Below, in pieces: positions 7,099 through 14,239 of a DNA stretch of 16,642 bases (position 1 is its first letter; each line of letters opens with the position of its first letter). The notes beneath the pieces are model-generated. The model was not told the DNA's origin. It saw only the letters and a program-made list of their open reading frames with translations, and did no database searches. The translations under genes and the position numbers were made by a program. Source of the DNA: an uncultured Rikenella sp. (lineage in GTDB: Bacteria; Bacteroidota; Bacteroidia; Bacteroidales; Rikenellaceae); NCBI RefSeq assembly GCF_910579375.1, contig NZ_CAJTUJ010000034.1, positions 1 through 16,642 on the forward strand, in the 5' to 3' direction.

Positions 7099-9756
7099 TT
7101 ACTTGATAATCGAGGTCAGCATCGCTGCCATCGAAACCGTATTGGTCATCAACCCCATCACCTCGGCCGCGCTCATCCCGCGCCCCTTCGGCGGTTTCGA
7201 GGGGATGACGATCTCGCACCCCGGCTCCACCTTCGGCCACTTGCCGCCCCGCTTGGCGTCCGGCAGCCCGTTGGCGTAGATCACGAAAGGCCGCTTCTTG
7301 GCCCGGTCGGCATATCCGCCGCCCCGAGCGATGTAGTCTCTGATCTTTTGTCCCTCGACGTAGGTGACAGTACACGGATAGAGCACTGCGCCGCTGATCG
7401 TCACCGTGTTGTTGAACTTCGGCACCATCAGAATGTCGCCGTCCTCCAGTACCAGATTGTCCAGTCCGTCCGGATTGGCCAGCGCGGCCGGCAGGTCGAT
7501 AGCGATCGGGAAGTAGTCTCCCACCTCCATCTGTTTCAGCACGATGGTGTCCCCCGTCGCCGAGCGTCCCCGGGCCGAGAGGTCGGCCAGCGTCTCCAAC
7601 CGGGCCAAGCGCTCCTCGGTCAGCTTCCGCTTCAGGTAAGCTCCCGGCGCATAAGCCTCCGTCGTCAAGCCCCCCGCCTTGGCCACCAGATCGCTCAGCC
7701 GGTCGTTGTTGGTCGAGAGCACGTATTCGCCGTCGAAGAGCAACTCGCCCTGCGCAAATACGCTGGTCTGTTCGTTATACCCCGGCGACCGACGGATGTA
7801 GATTTGGTCGAACGGCTGTAATTTGAAAGATGCGGTTTCGGAAGAAAGCCCCAGGTCGGCCGGAATGTTGAACTGGAAGAGTTCCGCGATCCGATCCGAC
7901 TGCTCCGTCGAGTTGGGGTTTTTCACCCGCCGGGCCACCTCGATCCGGGACAATGAAGCCGACTCCTTGAGCCCGTTGGCCATCAGAATGGCATCCTCGA
8001 TGGTCATATTGTCGCGGTAGAGCAGCGTTTGCGGCGTATTCACCTCGCCTTTCACTTCGATGGTGTACCCTTCGCGCAGCGAGTTGATCGACGGAATCCG
8101 CACCAGGTCCTCCGGTCGGAGCCGGATGTCTGCCGCCGTCCCGTCCAGCACCCCCCGCAGGTCGATCGCCTCCACGGTGAACGTGTAGTCGTCGTTGAGC
8201 CGCACGATTTGCGCCCGACTCGTCAACGCGTCGCCGCGAATCCCTTCCGCCCGTTCGATCAGTTGGCGCAGCGTGGTCACGCTGTCGCCCAGTTCGTAGT
8301 CTCCCGGCCGCCACACCGCCCCGTCGATCGTCACCCGATTGGCATACTGCCGGATCACCTCACCCACCGCCACACTGTCGCCGTCGGCCATGGCGAATAT
8401 CGCAAAATCTTCCGCCGGCACGCTGTGCACGCTCATCATCCGGCCCGACTTGCGGTTTACTGTCAGGTTGTCCTTATAAGCCTCCCCCATGAACCCCCCG
8501 ACGTAGTCCAGCAGATTGGCCGCCGTCTCGCCTTTTTTGAGCTCATAGATCCGCGGCCGCTTCACCTTCCCCGTCACTTTGACTAAGTTTTCGTACGGCT
8601 GCACCACGATCATGTCGTTGTCCTGCAACCCCACGTTCACCTCCTGCTTTCCACCCAGCAGGTAGTCGTAGACGTCGAGCTCGGCCACCTGTTTATTTCC
8701 TCGGATCAGTTTGATGCTCCGCAGCGAGCCGATGTCGCTCACCCCTCCCGCCTCGTACAGCGCGTTGAACAGCGTGGCCAGCGACGGCAGCGTGTAAGTC
8801 CCCGGCATCGACGCCTCTCCGATGATGTTGACCTTGATCGAGCGGATGTTGCCTAACGACAGTTTGAGCTGCACCGAGCCGTCGTTGAGCCCCGAGATCG
8901 ATTTCGCCAGCTTGTTCCGGATCCGTTTTTCCGCCGCCTCGATCGTGAGTCCCCCCACCTGTACCACCCCGGCGTCCGGGATGGCGATGATTCCGTCCGG
9001 GCTCACCTTCAGGTCGTAATTGGCCTCCGCATCTCCCCAGAGGTCGATGAAGAGCTGGTCGCCCCCCGCCAGTACATAATTGGCCGGCGTGGGCAGGTTA
9101 TAGGTCGGCGCGAAAGTGAGGTTCCGGGCCGAGAAAATCTCCCGCCCGAAGACGCTGTTCCGCAAAACCGAGTCCTGTATCCGTTTTTCGGCATCTTTGA
9201 GCCGCTGCTCCTCCTCCGGCGTCAGCTTGCCCGAGGCGTCCAGCCGCGGGTCGGTCACCGTCCTGTTCCCCGCCGTCATATTCTGTTTCCCGGCCGCCGT
9301 CACCGTGCCGTCCGCCGTCTCGAAAATCTCGCCCGTCTCGGCGTCCACCAGATTCCCGTCCTGATCCCGGATGGTACGCACCCGGTAGTCGTTCTGTCGC
9401 TCCTGCTCCCGCCGATACTCCGTCCCGCGGGTATCCACCCCGTTGTTCCGCCGGTCGTACTCCAGATTTTTCAGGTCGGAATCCTTTCGCGTCCGGTCGG
9501 TCGTAGTCGATTGCTTGTCCAGTTTTCCCTTGTCGGTCGTGGAGTTCTTGGTGGCCGACGAAACTTTGTTTTTCAGCTTTTCCAAGTCCCCGAGCCCCTC
9601 CAGCCCCTCGCGCAGATCGGGGTTATAGCCCGCCGCCTGCGCCTGCCGGATCATCTCCGGCGTGATTTCGCGGTTTTGGGCCGAAGCCGTGGACAGGCCG
9701 GTCGCCCATATCATGCCGCCGCCCAGTACGGAGGCCAAAAACAGGTGCCACTTCAT
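7099..9756 (-). CDS. Wza-like polysaccharide export protein with about six SLBB domains
   Basis: This is a probable outer-membrane/periplasmic channel component for capsule or exopolysaccharide export. From ATG 9756 the product has 885 residues: a signal peptide (1-27, cleavage near ASAQ), a long charged, low-complexity linker (about 45-200), a polysaccharide-export domain (about 225-290), then about six repeats of the SLBB pattern (around 306-385, 391-470, 474-555, 566-650, 665-780, 785-852), and a C-terminal hydrophobic helix (about 862-885) that could serve as the membrane-spanning helix seen in Wza. There is no lipobox cysteine, unlike E. coli Wza. In-frame starts at 9780 (TTG) and 9771 (ATG) lie in or next to the -7 box at 9785-9778, so 9756 is preferred. 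No Wzc-like kinase is adjacent. Confidence 0.9.
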   Translation of the reverse strand: MKWHLFLASVLGGGMIWATGLSTASAQNREITPEMIRQAQAAGYNPDLREGLEGLGDLEKLKNKVSSATKNSTTDKGKLDKQSTTTDRTRKDSDLKNLEYDRRNNGVDTRGTEYRREQERQNDYRVRTIRDQDGNLVDAETGEIFETADGTVTAAGKQNMTAGNRTVTDPRLDASGKLTPEEEQRLKDAEKRIQDSVLRNSVFGREIFSARNLTFAPTYNLPTPANYVLAGGDQLFIDLWGDAEANYDLKVSPDGIIAIPDAGVVQVGGLTIEAAEKRIRNKLAKSISGLNDGSVQLKLSLGNIRSIKVNIIGEASMPGTYTLPSLATLFNALYEAGGVSDIGSLRSIKLIRGNKQVAELDVYDYLLGGKQEVNVGLQDNDMIVVQPYENLVKVTGKVKRPRIYELKKGETAANLLDYVGGFMGEAYKDNLTVNRKSGRMMSVHSVPAEDFAIFAMADGDSVAVGEVIRQYANRVTIDGAVWRPGDYELGDSVTTLRQLIERAEGIRGDALTSRAQIVRLNDDYTFTVEAIDLRGVLDGTAADIRLRPEDLVRIPSINSLREGYTIEVKGEVNTPQTLLYRDNMTIEDAILMANGLKESASLSRIEVARRVKNPNSTEQSDRIAELFQFNIPADLGLSSETASFKLQPFDQIYIRRSPGYNEQTSVFAQGELLFDGEYVLSTNNDRLSDLVAKAGGLTTEAYAPGAYLKRKLTEERLARLETLADLSARGRSATGDTIVLKQMEVGDYFPIAIDLPAALANPDGLDNLVLEDGDILMVPKFNNTVTISGAVLYPCTVTYVEGQKIRDYIARGGGYADRAKKRPFVIYANGLPDAKRGGKWPKVEPGCEIVIPSKPPKGRGMSAAEVMGLMTNTVSMAAMLTSIIK

Positions 9757-9777
9757 CGATAAAATTACCATTTTCGG

Positions 9778-9785
9778 CAAAGATA
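9778..9785 (-). promoter_or_regulatory. Candidate -7 box for the SLBB-waaA transcript
   Basis: The minus strand reads TATCTTTG, an exact TAnnTTTG match. Transcription would begin around 9773, giving a leader of about 16 nt to ATG 9756 and excluding the TTG at 9780 as a start. No clear TTG -33 box is visible at 19 nt spacing. Confidence 0.6.
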
Positions 9786-9796
9786 ATATTTTATGC

Positions 9797-9804
9797 TATC
9801 TTTG
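9797..9804 (+). promoter_or_regulatory. Candidate -7 box for the DUF3575-gtrA-folA transcript
   Basis: The plus strand reads TATCTTTG, identical to the divergent box on the other strand 11 nt away. A start site near 9811 would leave a leader of about 14 nt before ATG 9825. The -33 region lies over the opposing promoter and shows no good TTG. Confidence 0.6.
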
Positions 9805-9824
9805 GTGTGTTAAACCAACGATTT

Positions 9825-10397
9825 ATGCGGCGTAAAATTGCGGTTTCGGTTTTTCTTTTTCTGGCGATGTGTGTCGCCCGGTCGGCGGCCCAGGGCACGG
9901 CTTTGAAGTGGAACGCCTTGTATTGGGCCGTGGGGGTGCCCCATATGGCGGTCGAGACACGGCTCGGCAACCGGTTCACTTTCAACGGCGATGTCGTCTG
10001 GTCGCCGTGGGAGAGCGTCAAAGGGCGGCCGATGAAGGGGGTGCAGGTGATTCCCGAGGTGCGTTTCTATCCCAAACAGGCTTTCCGGGGATTTTATGTC
10101 GGGGCATATGTCTCGTACGACTGGTACGAGGTGAGCAAGTGGGATCACCCGAAAACCGACGTGCAGCATGGTTACGGGACATGTATCGGGCTTACGCTGG
10201 GGGGGCAGATCGATATCGCGCGGCGGTGGGGGATGGACTTCTATGTCGGCGGCGGCTGGCACTACGGCTGGTACTACGGCGTGGATCGGACCACCGGACA
10301 GCATTATGCGGACTGGAACGCGAGCGGCGAGTGGATTCCTTACAAAGCGGGGGTGACCTTCGTCTACCGGCTGGGGATGGGGCGCAAGAGCGAATAA
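9825..10397 (+). CDS. DUF3575-family outer-membrane beta-barrel-like protein
   Basis: The function of this family is not established. Members are common in Bacteroidales, often near surface-structure genes. The 190-residue product has a clean signal peptide (basic RRK, hydrophobic core 5-16, cleavage near SAAQG at 20-24). It then shows the family pattern: ALKWNALYWA (26-35), a GVPHMAVE-like segment, VIPEVRFYP (75-83), alternating aromatic/glycine strands, and FYVGGGWHYGWYYG (139-152). The alternating pattern suits an eight-stranded-type barrel, by inference. An in-frame GTG at 9807 lies before the expected transcription start, so ATG 9825 is preferred. The gtrA gene begins 4 nt downstream. 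Confidence 0.8.
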   Translation: MRRKIAVSVFLFLAMCVARSAAQGTALKWNALYWAVGVPHMAVETRLGNRFTFNGDVVWSPWESVKGRPMKGVQVIPEVRFYPKQAFRGFYVGAYVSYDWYEVSKWDHPKTDVQHGYGTCIGLTLGGQIDIARRWGMDFYVGGGWHYGWYYGVDRTTGQHYADWNASGEWIPYKAGVTFVYRLGMGRKSE

Positions 10398-10401
10398 ATC
10401 G

Positions 10402-10929
10402 ATGGTTTTGACGGCTATACACGGATTCGTCGCCAGACTGGCCGACCTTTTCTATCTCAAACCCTTGCGGCGGTTCGTGCCCCAGGAGACTTTCCGGTAT
10501 GCGTTCGTAGGGGGGCTGAACCTGCTCTTCAATCTGGTACTCTACTGGTTCTGCTTCAATTATGTGCTCGGCAAACGGGACACCGATTTCGGCATCGTCA
10601 CCGTCTCGGCCCCGATTCTCGCCTTTCTGATCGCTTTCGTCATCACCTTTTTCACCGGATTCTGGCTGGTGCGGAAAGTGGCCTTCGACCGCTCGCAGGT
10701 GCACGGCGCCAAACAGCTCTTTCGCTATGCCCAGGTGGTCGGGGTCAATATCGCCATCAACTATTTCGGACTGAAACTGTTGGTGGATGTGCTGGGATGC
10801 TATCCTTCGCTGTCGTATGCCGCCTTGCAGGTCGTCACCACCCTCTTCAGCTATCTGGCCCAGCGGTTTTATACCTTCCGCACCCACCGTTGTCCGTCGT
10901 CGGACGAACCGGCCGGGGAGGCGGAATGA
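10402..10929 (+). CDS. GtrA-family integral membrane protein
   Basis: GtrA-type proteins are thought to flip or carry polyprenyl-linked sugars across the inner membrane for cell-surface glycosylation. The 175-residue product shows four membrane segments (about 33-56, 64-90, 106-130, 136-157). It has the family hallmarks FRYAFVGGLN near the first segment, FW-VRK-AFDRS after the second, and a C-terminal SYLAQRFYTFR. It lies 4 nt after the DUF3575 gene. Its TGA overlaps an in-frame ATG for folA (ATGA at 10926), although the true folA start is probably further on. No partner GtrB-like glycosyltransferase is in the window. Confidence 0.85.
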   Translation: MVLTAIHGFVARLADLFYLKPLRRFVPQETFRYAFVGGLNLLFNLVLYWFCFNYVLGKRDTDFGIVTVSAPILAFLIAFVITFFTGFWLVRKVAFDRSQVHGAKQLFRYAQVVGVNIAINYFGLKLLVDVLGCYPSLSYAALQVVTTLFSYLAQRFYTFRTHRCPSSDEPAGEAE

Positions 10930-10940
10930 CGGAGATTCCT

Positions 10941-10948
10941 TACCTTTG
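10941..10948 (+). promoter_or_regulatory. Candidate internal -7 box upstream of folA
   Basis: TACCTTTG matches TAnnTTTG, 28 nt before the folA ATG, in the gap between gtrA and folA. No -33 TTG is seen at 19 nt spacing. It may give folA expression independent of the upstream genes. Confidence 0.45.
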
Positions 10949-10976
10949 CCGAAACATTCAGAACGACACTTCGGGT

Positions 10977-11486
10977 ATGATTCTCTCCCTTATCGTAGCA
11001 GTTGCCGAAAACGGCGTTATCGGTTGCGACGGCCGGATGCCGTGGCATCTGCGCGAAGACCTCGCGCGGTTCAAGTGCATCACGACGGGCCATCCGGTGG
11101 TGATGGGGCGCAAGACCTTCGAATCGCTCGGCGGACGGCCCTTGCCGAATCGTACTAACATCGTCGTGACGCGCCGGGCGGCGGATTTCCGTGTGCCGGA
11201 CGGGGTGGTGGTCGTGGCTTCGCCGGAAGAGGCTTTTGCGCGGTATGCCGACTCCGACGAGGAGCTCTTCGTTATCGGCGGCGGCGAAATCTACCGCCAA
11301 ACCATGCCGTTGGCCGACAAACTCTACCTCACCCGCATCGCGGCCCGGCCGGAGGGAGACACTTACTTTCCGGAGGTGCGGCCCGAGGAGTGGCGCGAAG
11401 TGTGGCGCGAGGCTCATCCGGCGGCCCTCGACGGATCGGTTCCGGGATTCGAATTTATCGACTATCTTCGTATCAAACGACAGTAG
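10977..11486 (+). CDS. folA: Dihydrofolate reductase
   Basis: This enzyme reduces dihydrofolate to tetrahydrofolate with NADPH in the cytosol. The 169-residue product aligns by eye with E. coli DHFR: MILSLIVAVAENGVIG (1-16), MPWHLREDLARFK (21-33) with the catalytic acid at Asp28 (E. coli Asp27), VVMGRKTFESLGGRPLP (41-57), and VIGGGEIYRQ for the NADPH loop. An ATG at 10926 is in frame and overlaps the gtrA stop. It would add 17 residues that the family lacks and would precede the -7 box at 10941, so ATG 10977 is preferred. The Gate-domain gene follows after 3 nt. Confidence 0.95.
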   Translation: MILSLIVAVAENGVIGCDGRMPWHLREDLARFKCITTGHPVVMGRKTFESLGGRPLPNRTNIVVTRRAADFRVPDGVVVVASPEEAFARYADSDEELFVIGGGEIYRQTMPLADKLYLTRIAARPEGDTYFPEVRPEEWREVWREAHPAALDGSVPGFEFIDYLRIKRQ

Positions 11487-11489
11487 AGC

Positions 11490-12458
11490 ATGCAACAGGC
11501 ATTGAAATTTCGGGCGCTCGGCTGCCTGGTGCAGGGCGTGCAGGCCGGTGTGCGTACCTGGTGGTGGCTGGTGAAGATGATGTTGCCGATTACGTTCGGT
11601 GTGGCGGTGTTGCAGTGGCTGGGGGTGATCGGGACGATCTCGCGGTGGCTGACGCCGGCTTTCTCCTACATCGGGCTCGACGGCGAGGGGGTGCTGACTT
11701 TTCTGACGGCTACTTTGACTTCGATCTATGCGGCGATCGGCGTGATGGGGACGTTGAATCTCGATTTTCGGAGCGTGACGATCGTGGCGGTGATGACGCT
11801 GATTGCCCATAACCTGATCGTGGAGTCGGTGGTTCAGCGTCGTTCGGGTTGCCGGTCTGGGTGGGGGATGGCTGCTTTGCGGCTGACGATGGCGATCTTT
11901 ACGGCATGGATATTGAATCGGATTCTGCCGGCGGATTTTACGGGGAGGCTCCTGTTGGAGCATCGCGAGGCAGGCGAGCTGTCGTTCGGAGCGATCTTGC
12001 GGAACTGGGCGCTGACGCAGGCCCGGCTTTTCCCGCTGATGCTGGCGATGATCGTCAGCCTGAATGTGCTGCAACGGATTTTGCGGGAATTTTCGCTGAT
12101 CGACCACCTGACGTTGCCGATGGCATCGGTCATGCGGATTTTCGGCCTTTCGCGCGATTGCGCCTTTCTTTGGATCGTGCTCAATACGTTGGGATTGGCC
12201 TACGGCGCTTCGGTGATGATCGACGAGGTGGAGTCGGGGCGGATCGCGCGACGCGACGCACGGCTGCTGAACGCCCATGCGGCGATGACGCACTCGACGC
12301 TGGAGGATACGTTGCTCTATTTTACTTTGGGTTTGGGGTTATTCTGGCTGCTGGTTCCGCGGGTGATTATGGCGATGGCGGTTGTCTGGACGCTGCGGTT
12401 GTGGGAACGCCGTTGTCGCCCCGTTTATTCCGAGAGGCAACGCAACAGAAGACCGTGA
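11490..12458 (+). CDS. Nucleoside-recognition (Gate) domain membrane protein
   Basis: This is an inner-membrane protein of the Gate/nucleoside-recognition family, related to SpmA/SpmB and the core of CNT transporters. The transported or sensed molecule is unknown. The 322-residue product has seven or eight hydrophobic segments and the characteristic MTLIAHNLIVES stretch (102-113), with a second Gate-like half further on (HAAMTHSTLEDT). It begins 3 nt after folA. The C-terminus, a basic tail YSERQRNRRP, is read antisense through the last codons of a minus-strand FISUMP-type remnant (12425-12613). The native C-terminus may therefore have been altered by a past insertion or deletion. Confidence 0.82.
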   Translation: MQQALKFRALGCLVQGVQAGVRTWWWLVKMMLPITFGVAVLQWLGVIGTISRWLTPAFSYIGLDGEGVLTFLTATLTSIYAAIGVMGTLNLDFRSVTIVAVMTLIAHNLIVESVVQRRSGCRSGWGMAALRLTMAIFTAWILNRILPADFTGRLLLEHREAGELSFGAILRNWALTQARLFPLMLAMIVSLNVLQRILREFSLIDHLTLPMASVMRIFGLSRDCAFLWIVLNTLGLAYGASVMIDEVESGRIARRDARLLNAHAAMTHSTLEDTLLYFTLGLGLFWLLVPRVIMAMAVVWTLRLWERRCRPVYSERQRNRRP

Positions 12459-12613
12459 GCCCGGTAACTGGCATAGTTCGGATAGAGATCGTGTGGACGG
12501 AAAAACAAGAACACCGCATTCGGCTCGATATCCGTAGAAGCCCAGTTGAGCCCATTGCTGCCGACACCCTCCAACCCGCCATTGGTCCTCTCGCGGTAGC
12601 CCGGGGCGGGACA
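12425..12613 (-). pseudogene. C-terminal remnant of a FISUMP/fimbrillin-type surface protein
   Basis: A minus-strand reading frame of about 62 codons, ending in TAA at 12427-12425, has the pattern of the C-terminus of FISUMP-domain proteins of Bacteroidota (secreted or fimbrillin-like surface proteins). The pattern is PAPGYRERTNGGL, then GVGSNGLNWAST, an aromatic strand AVFLFF, a PNYASYRAHG turn, and the closing LLLRCLSE, where family members usually read GF-VRCV-E. No start, signal peptide or N-terminal domain can exist, because the upstream part would run into prfB. I read it as a decayed fragment left by gene loss. Its last 34 nt overlap the 3' end of the Gate gene on the other strand. Confidence 0.65.
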
Positions 12614-12662
12614 CTTCGAACCCCGCCCGGCAGAACGATAAAGAACAAACAACAAAATACAA

Positions 12663-13752
12663 ATGATTACCACAGAACAAATTAAAGAGCTTGTAAGGCG
12701 CCAGGATGCGCTGAGGAGGCATCTTTGACCTGGACGGCAAACGTCTGGAGTTAAAGAAAGAAGAGGCCGCCACCCTCGCCCCCGACTTTTGGGACGACGC
12801 CGAGCGCGCCCAGGCACAACTGAAGAAAGTGGCCTCCATCAAATCGTGGGTCGTGGACTACGACGCCATCGCCACCGCCATGGACGAACTCAACCTCGTT
12901 CCCGAATTCATCAAAGAAGGCGCGGCCACCGAAGAAGACCTCGACACGGCGTATGACAAAGCCCTGAAGCTGATCGAAGCCTTGGAGATGCGTAACATGC
13001 TCCGTTCCGAGGAAGATAAGATGGGCGCCATTATGGAGATCAACTCCGGCGCCGGCGGTACCGAAGCCTTGGACTGGGCCTCGATGCTCCTGCGCATGTA
13101 CACCCGCTGGGGCGAACGGAACGGTTATACCGTCAAAGTGCTCGACATCCAGGACGGCGACGAAGTCGGCGTCAAATCCGCTATGATCGAATTCGTCGGC
13201 GACTACGCCTACGGCTACCTCAAGAGCGAAAACGGCGTCCACCGGATGGTACGGCTCTCGCCCTTCAACGCCAACAACAAGCGGCAGACCACCTTTGCGA
13301 GCGTCTTCGTCTCGCCCGCCGTGGACGACACCATCGAAATCGTCATCAACGCCGGAGACATCAAGTGGGACACCTACCGCAGCAGCGGCGCAGGGGGACA
13401 GAACGTCAATAAAGTCGAGACCGGGGTTCGGTTGTACCACATCCCGACCGGCATCGTCATCGAGAACACCGAGACCCGCTCGCAGATCATGAACAAGGAG
13501 AACGCCCTGCGCATCCTGCGGTCGAAGCTCTACCAGCTCGAAATGGAGAAACGCATGGCCGCCCAGGCCGAGCTCGAAGGGCAGAAAAAGAAGATCGAGT
13601 GGGGTTCCCAGATCCGCAGCTACGTCTTCGACGACCGCCGCGTCAAAGACCACCGCACCTCCCACCAGACCTCCGACGTCGAACGCGTCATGGACGGCGA
13701 GATCGACGACTTTATCAAAGCCTACCTGATGGAATTCGGCGGTCAGGCATAG
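12663..13752 (+). CDS. prfB: Peptide chain release factor 2, made by programmed +1 frameshift
   Basis: RF2 recognises UGA and UAA stop codons and triggers peptidyl-tRNA hydrolysis. The gene is split. Frame one runs from ATG 12663 for 21 codons to an in-frame TGA at 12726. The remaining 341 codons are in the +1 frame from GAC 12727 to TAG 13752. Skipping the T at 12726 gives 362 residues, close to E. coli RF2 (365). The stop-recognition tripeptide SPF falls at about 199-201 and the catalytic GGQ at about 244-246, each shifted by the same 6 residues relative to E. coli. This supports the joined frame and start. The coordinates span both frames. The leader just before ATG is A-rich (AACAAAATACAA), typical of Bacteroidota initiation. 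I see no clear promoter in the 204-nt gap upstream. Confidence 0.95.
12714..12729 (+). promoter_or_regulatory. prfB programmed +1 frameshift signal
   Basis: AGGAGG (12714-12719) acts as an internal Shine-Dalgarno sequence. It is followed by CAT, the slippery CTT (12723-12725), the TGA stop (12726-12728) and C. The SD-to-CTT spacing of 3 nt is identical to that in E. coli prfB (AGGGGG TAT CTT TGA C). When RF2 is scarce the ribosome pauses at UGA, and the peptidyl-tRNA slips from CUU to UUU, giving autoregulation. Confidence 0.95.
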
Positions 13753-13790
13753 AAATGTTCGGAAATAAACGATTAAAAAACATCAACGCT

Positions 13791-14216
13791 ATGAAATGGT
13801 TATCTGAATTCAAGCAATTCGCCATGCGCGGCAACGTGGTCGATATGGCCGTCGGTATCATCATCGGTGCCGCTTTCGGCAAGATCGTCAGCTCGCTGGT
13901 CAGCGACGTGATGATGCCCCCGATCGGCGTGCTGCTCGGCGGCGTCGACTTCTCCGACCTCGCTTTCACCCTGAAAAAAGCCGTCGGCGACGAGCCCGCC
14001 GTGGTGATCGGTTACGGGAAATTCATCCAGACCATCATCGACTTCATCATCATCGCCTTCTCCATCTTCGCCCTCGTGAAAGTGATGAACACCCTGAAGA
14101 GCAAGACCGAGAAAGCGAAAGCCGACGAACCGGCCGCACCCGTTGCGCCGACCAAGGATCAGGAGCTCCTGACCGAGATCCGCGACCTGTTGAAAGCACG
14201 CAACGACAATAAATAG
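13791..14216 (+). CDS. mscL: Large-conductance mechanosensitive channel
   Basis: This pentameric inner-membrane channel opens under extreme membrane tension to release solutes during hypo-osmotic shock. The 141-residue product has the family's N-terminal helix and the signature GNVVDMAVGIIIGAAFG within TM1 (about 14-43). A periplasmic loop follows, then TM2 (about 74-98, FIQTIIDFIIIAFSIFALV), and a charged C-terminal bundle helix (KDQELLTEIRDLL). ATG 13791 gives the family-standard N-terminus MKWLSEFKQFAMRGNV. An in-frame ATG at 13755 would add 12 residues. It lies 38 nt after prfB. Confidence 0.97.
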   Translation: MKWLSEFKQFAMRGNVVDMAVGIIIGAAFGKIVSSLVSDVMMPPIGVLLGGVDFSDLAFTLKKAVGDEPAVVIGYGKFIQTIIDFIIIAFSIFALVKVMNTLKSKTEKAKADEPAAPVAPTKDQELLTEIRDLLKARNDNK

Positions 14217-14239
14217 ATCGCTCCGAACGTCATTAAGCA

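Noticed and set aside
6169..7821. Long plus-strand open frame (550 codons) opposite waaA and the SLBB gene
   Set aside because: It spans two well-supported genes and their junction, and shows no recognisable motif or sensible amino-acid composition.
9735..9750. TGGCAC-N5-TTTGG on the minus strand, resembling a sigma-54 -24/-12 promoter
   Set aside because: The -12 half should be TTGCA/T and is not. It also lies inside the SLBB signal-peptide codons, downstream of the start.
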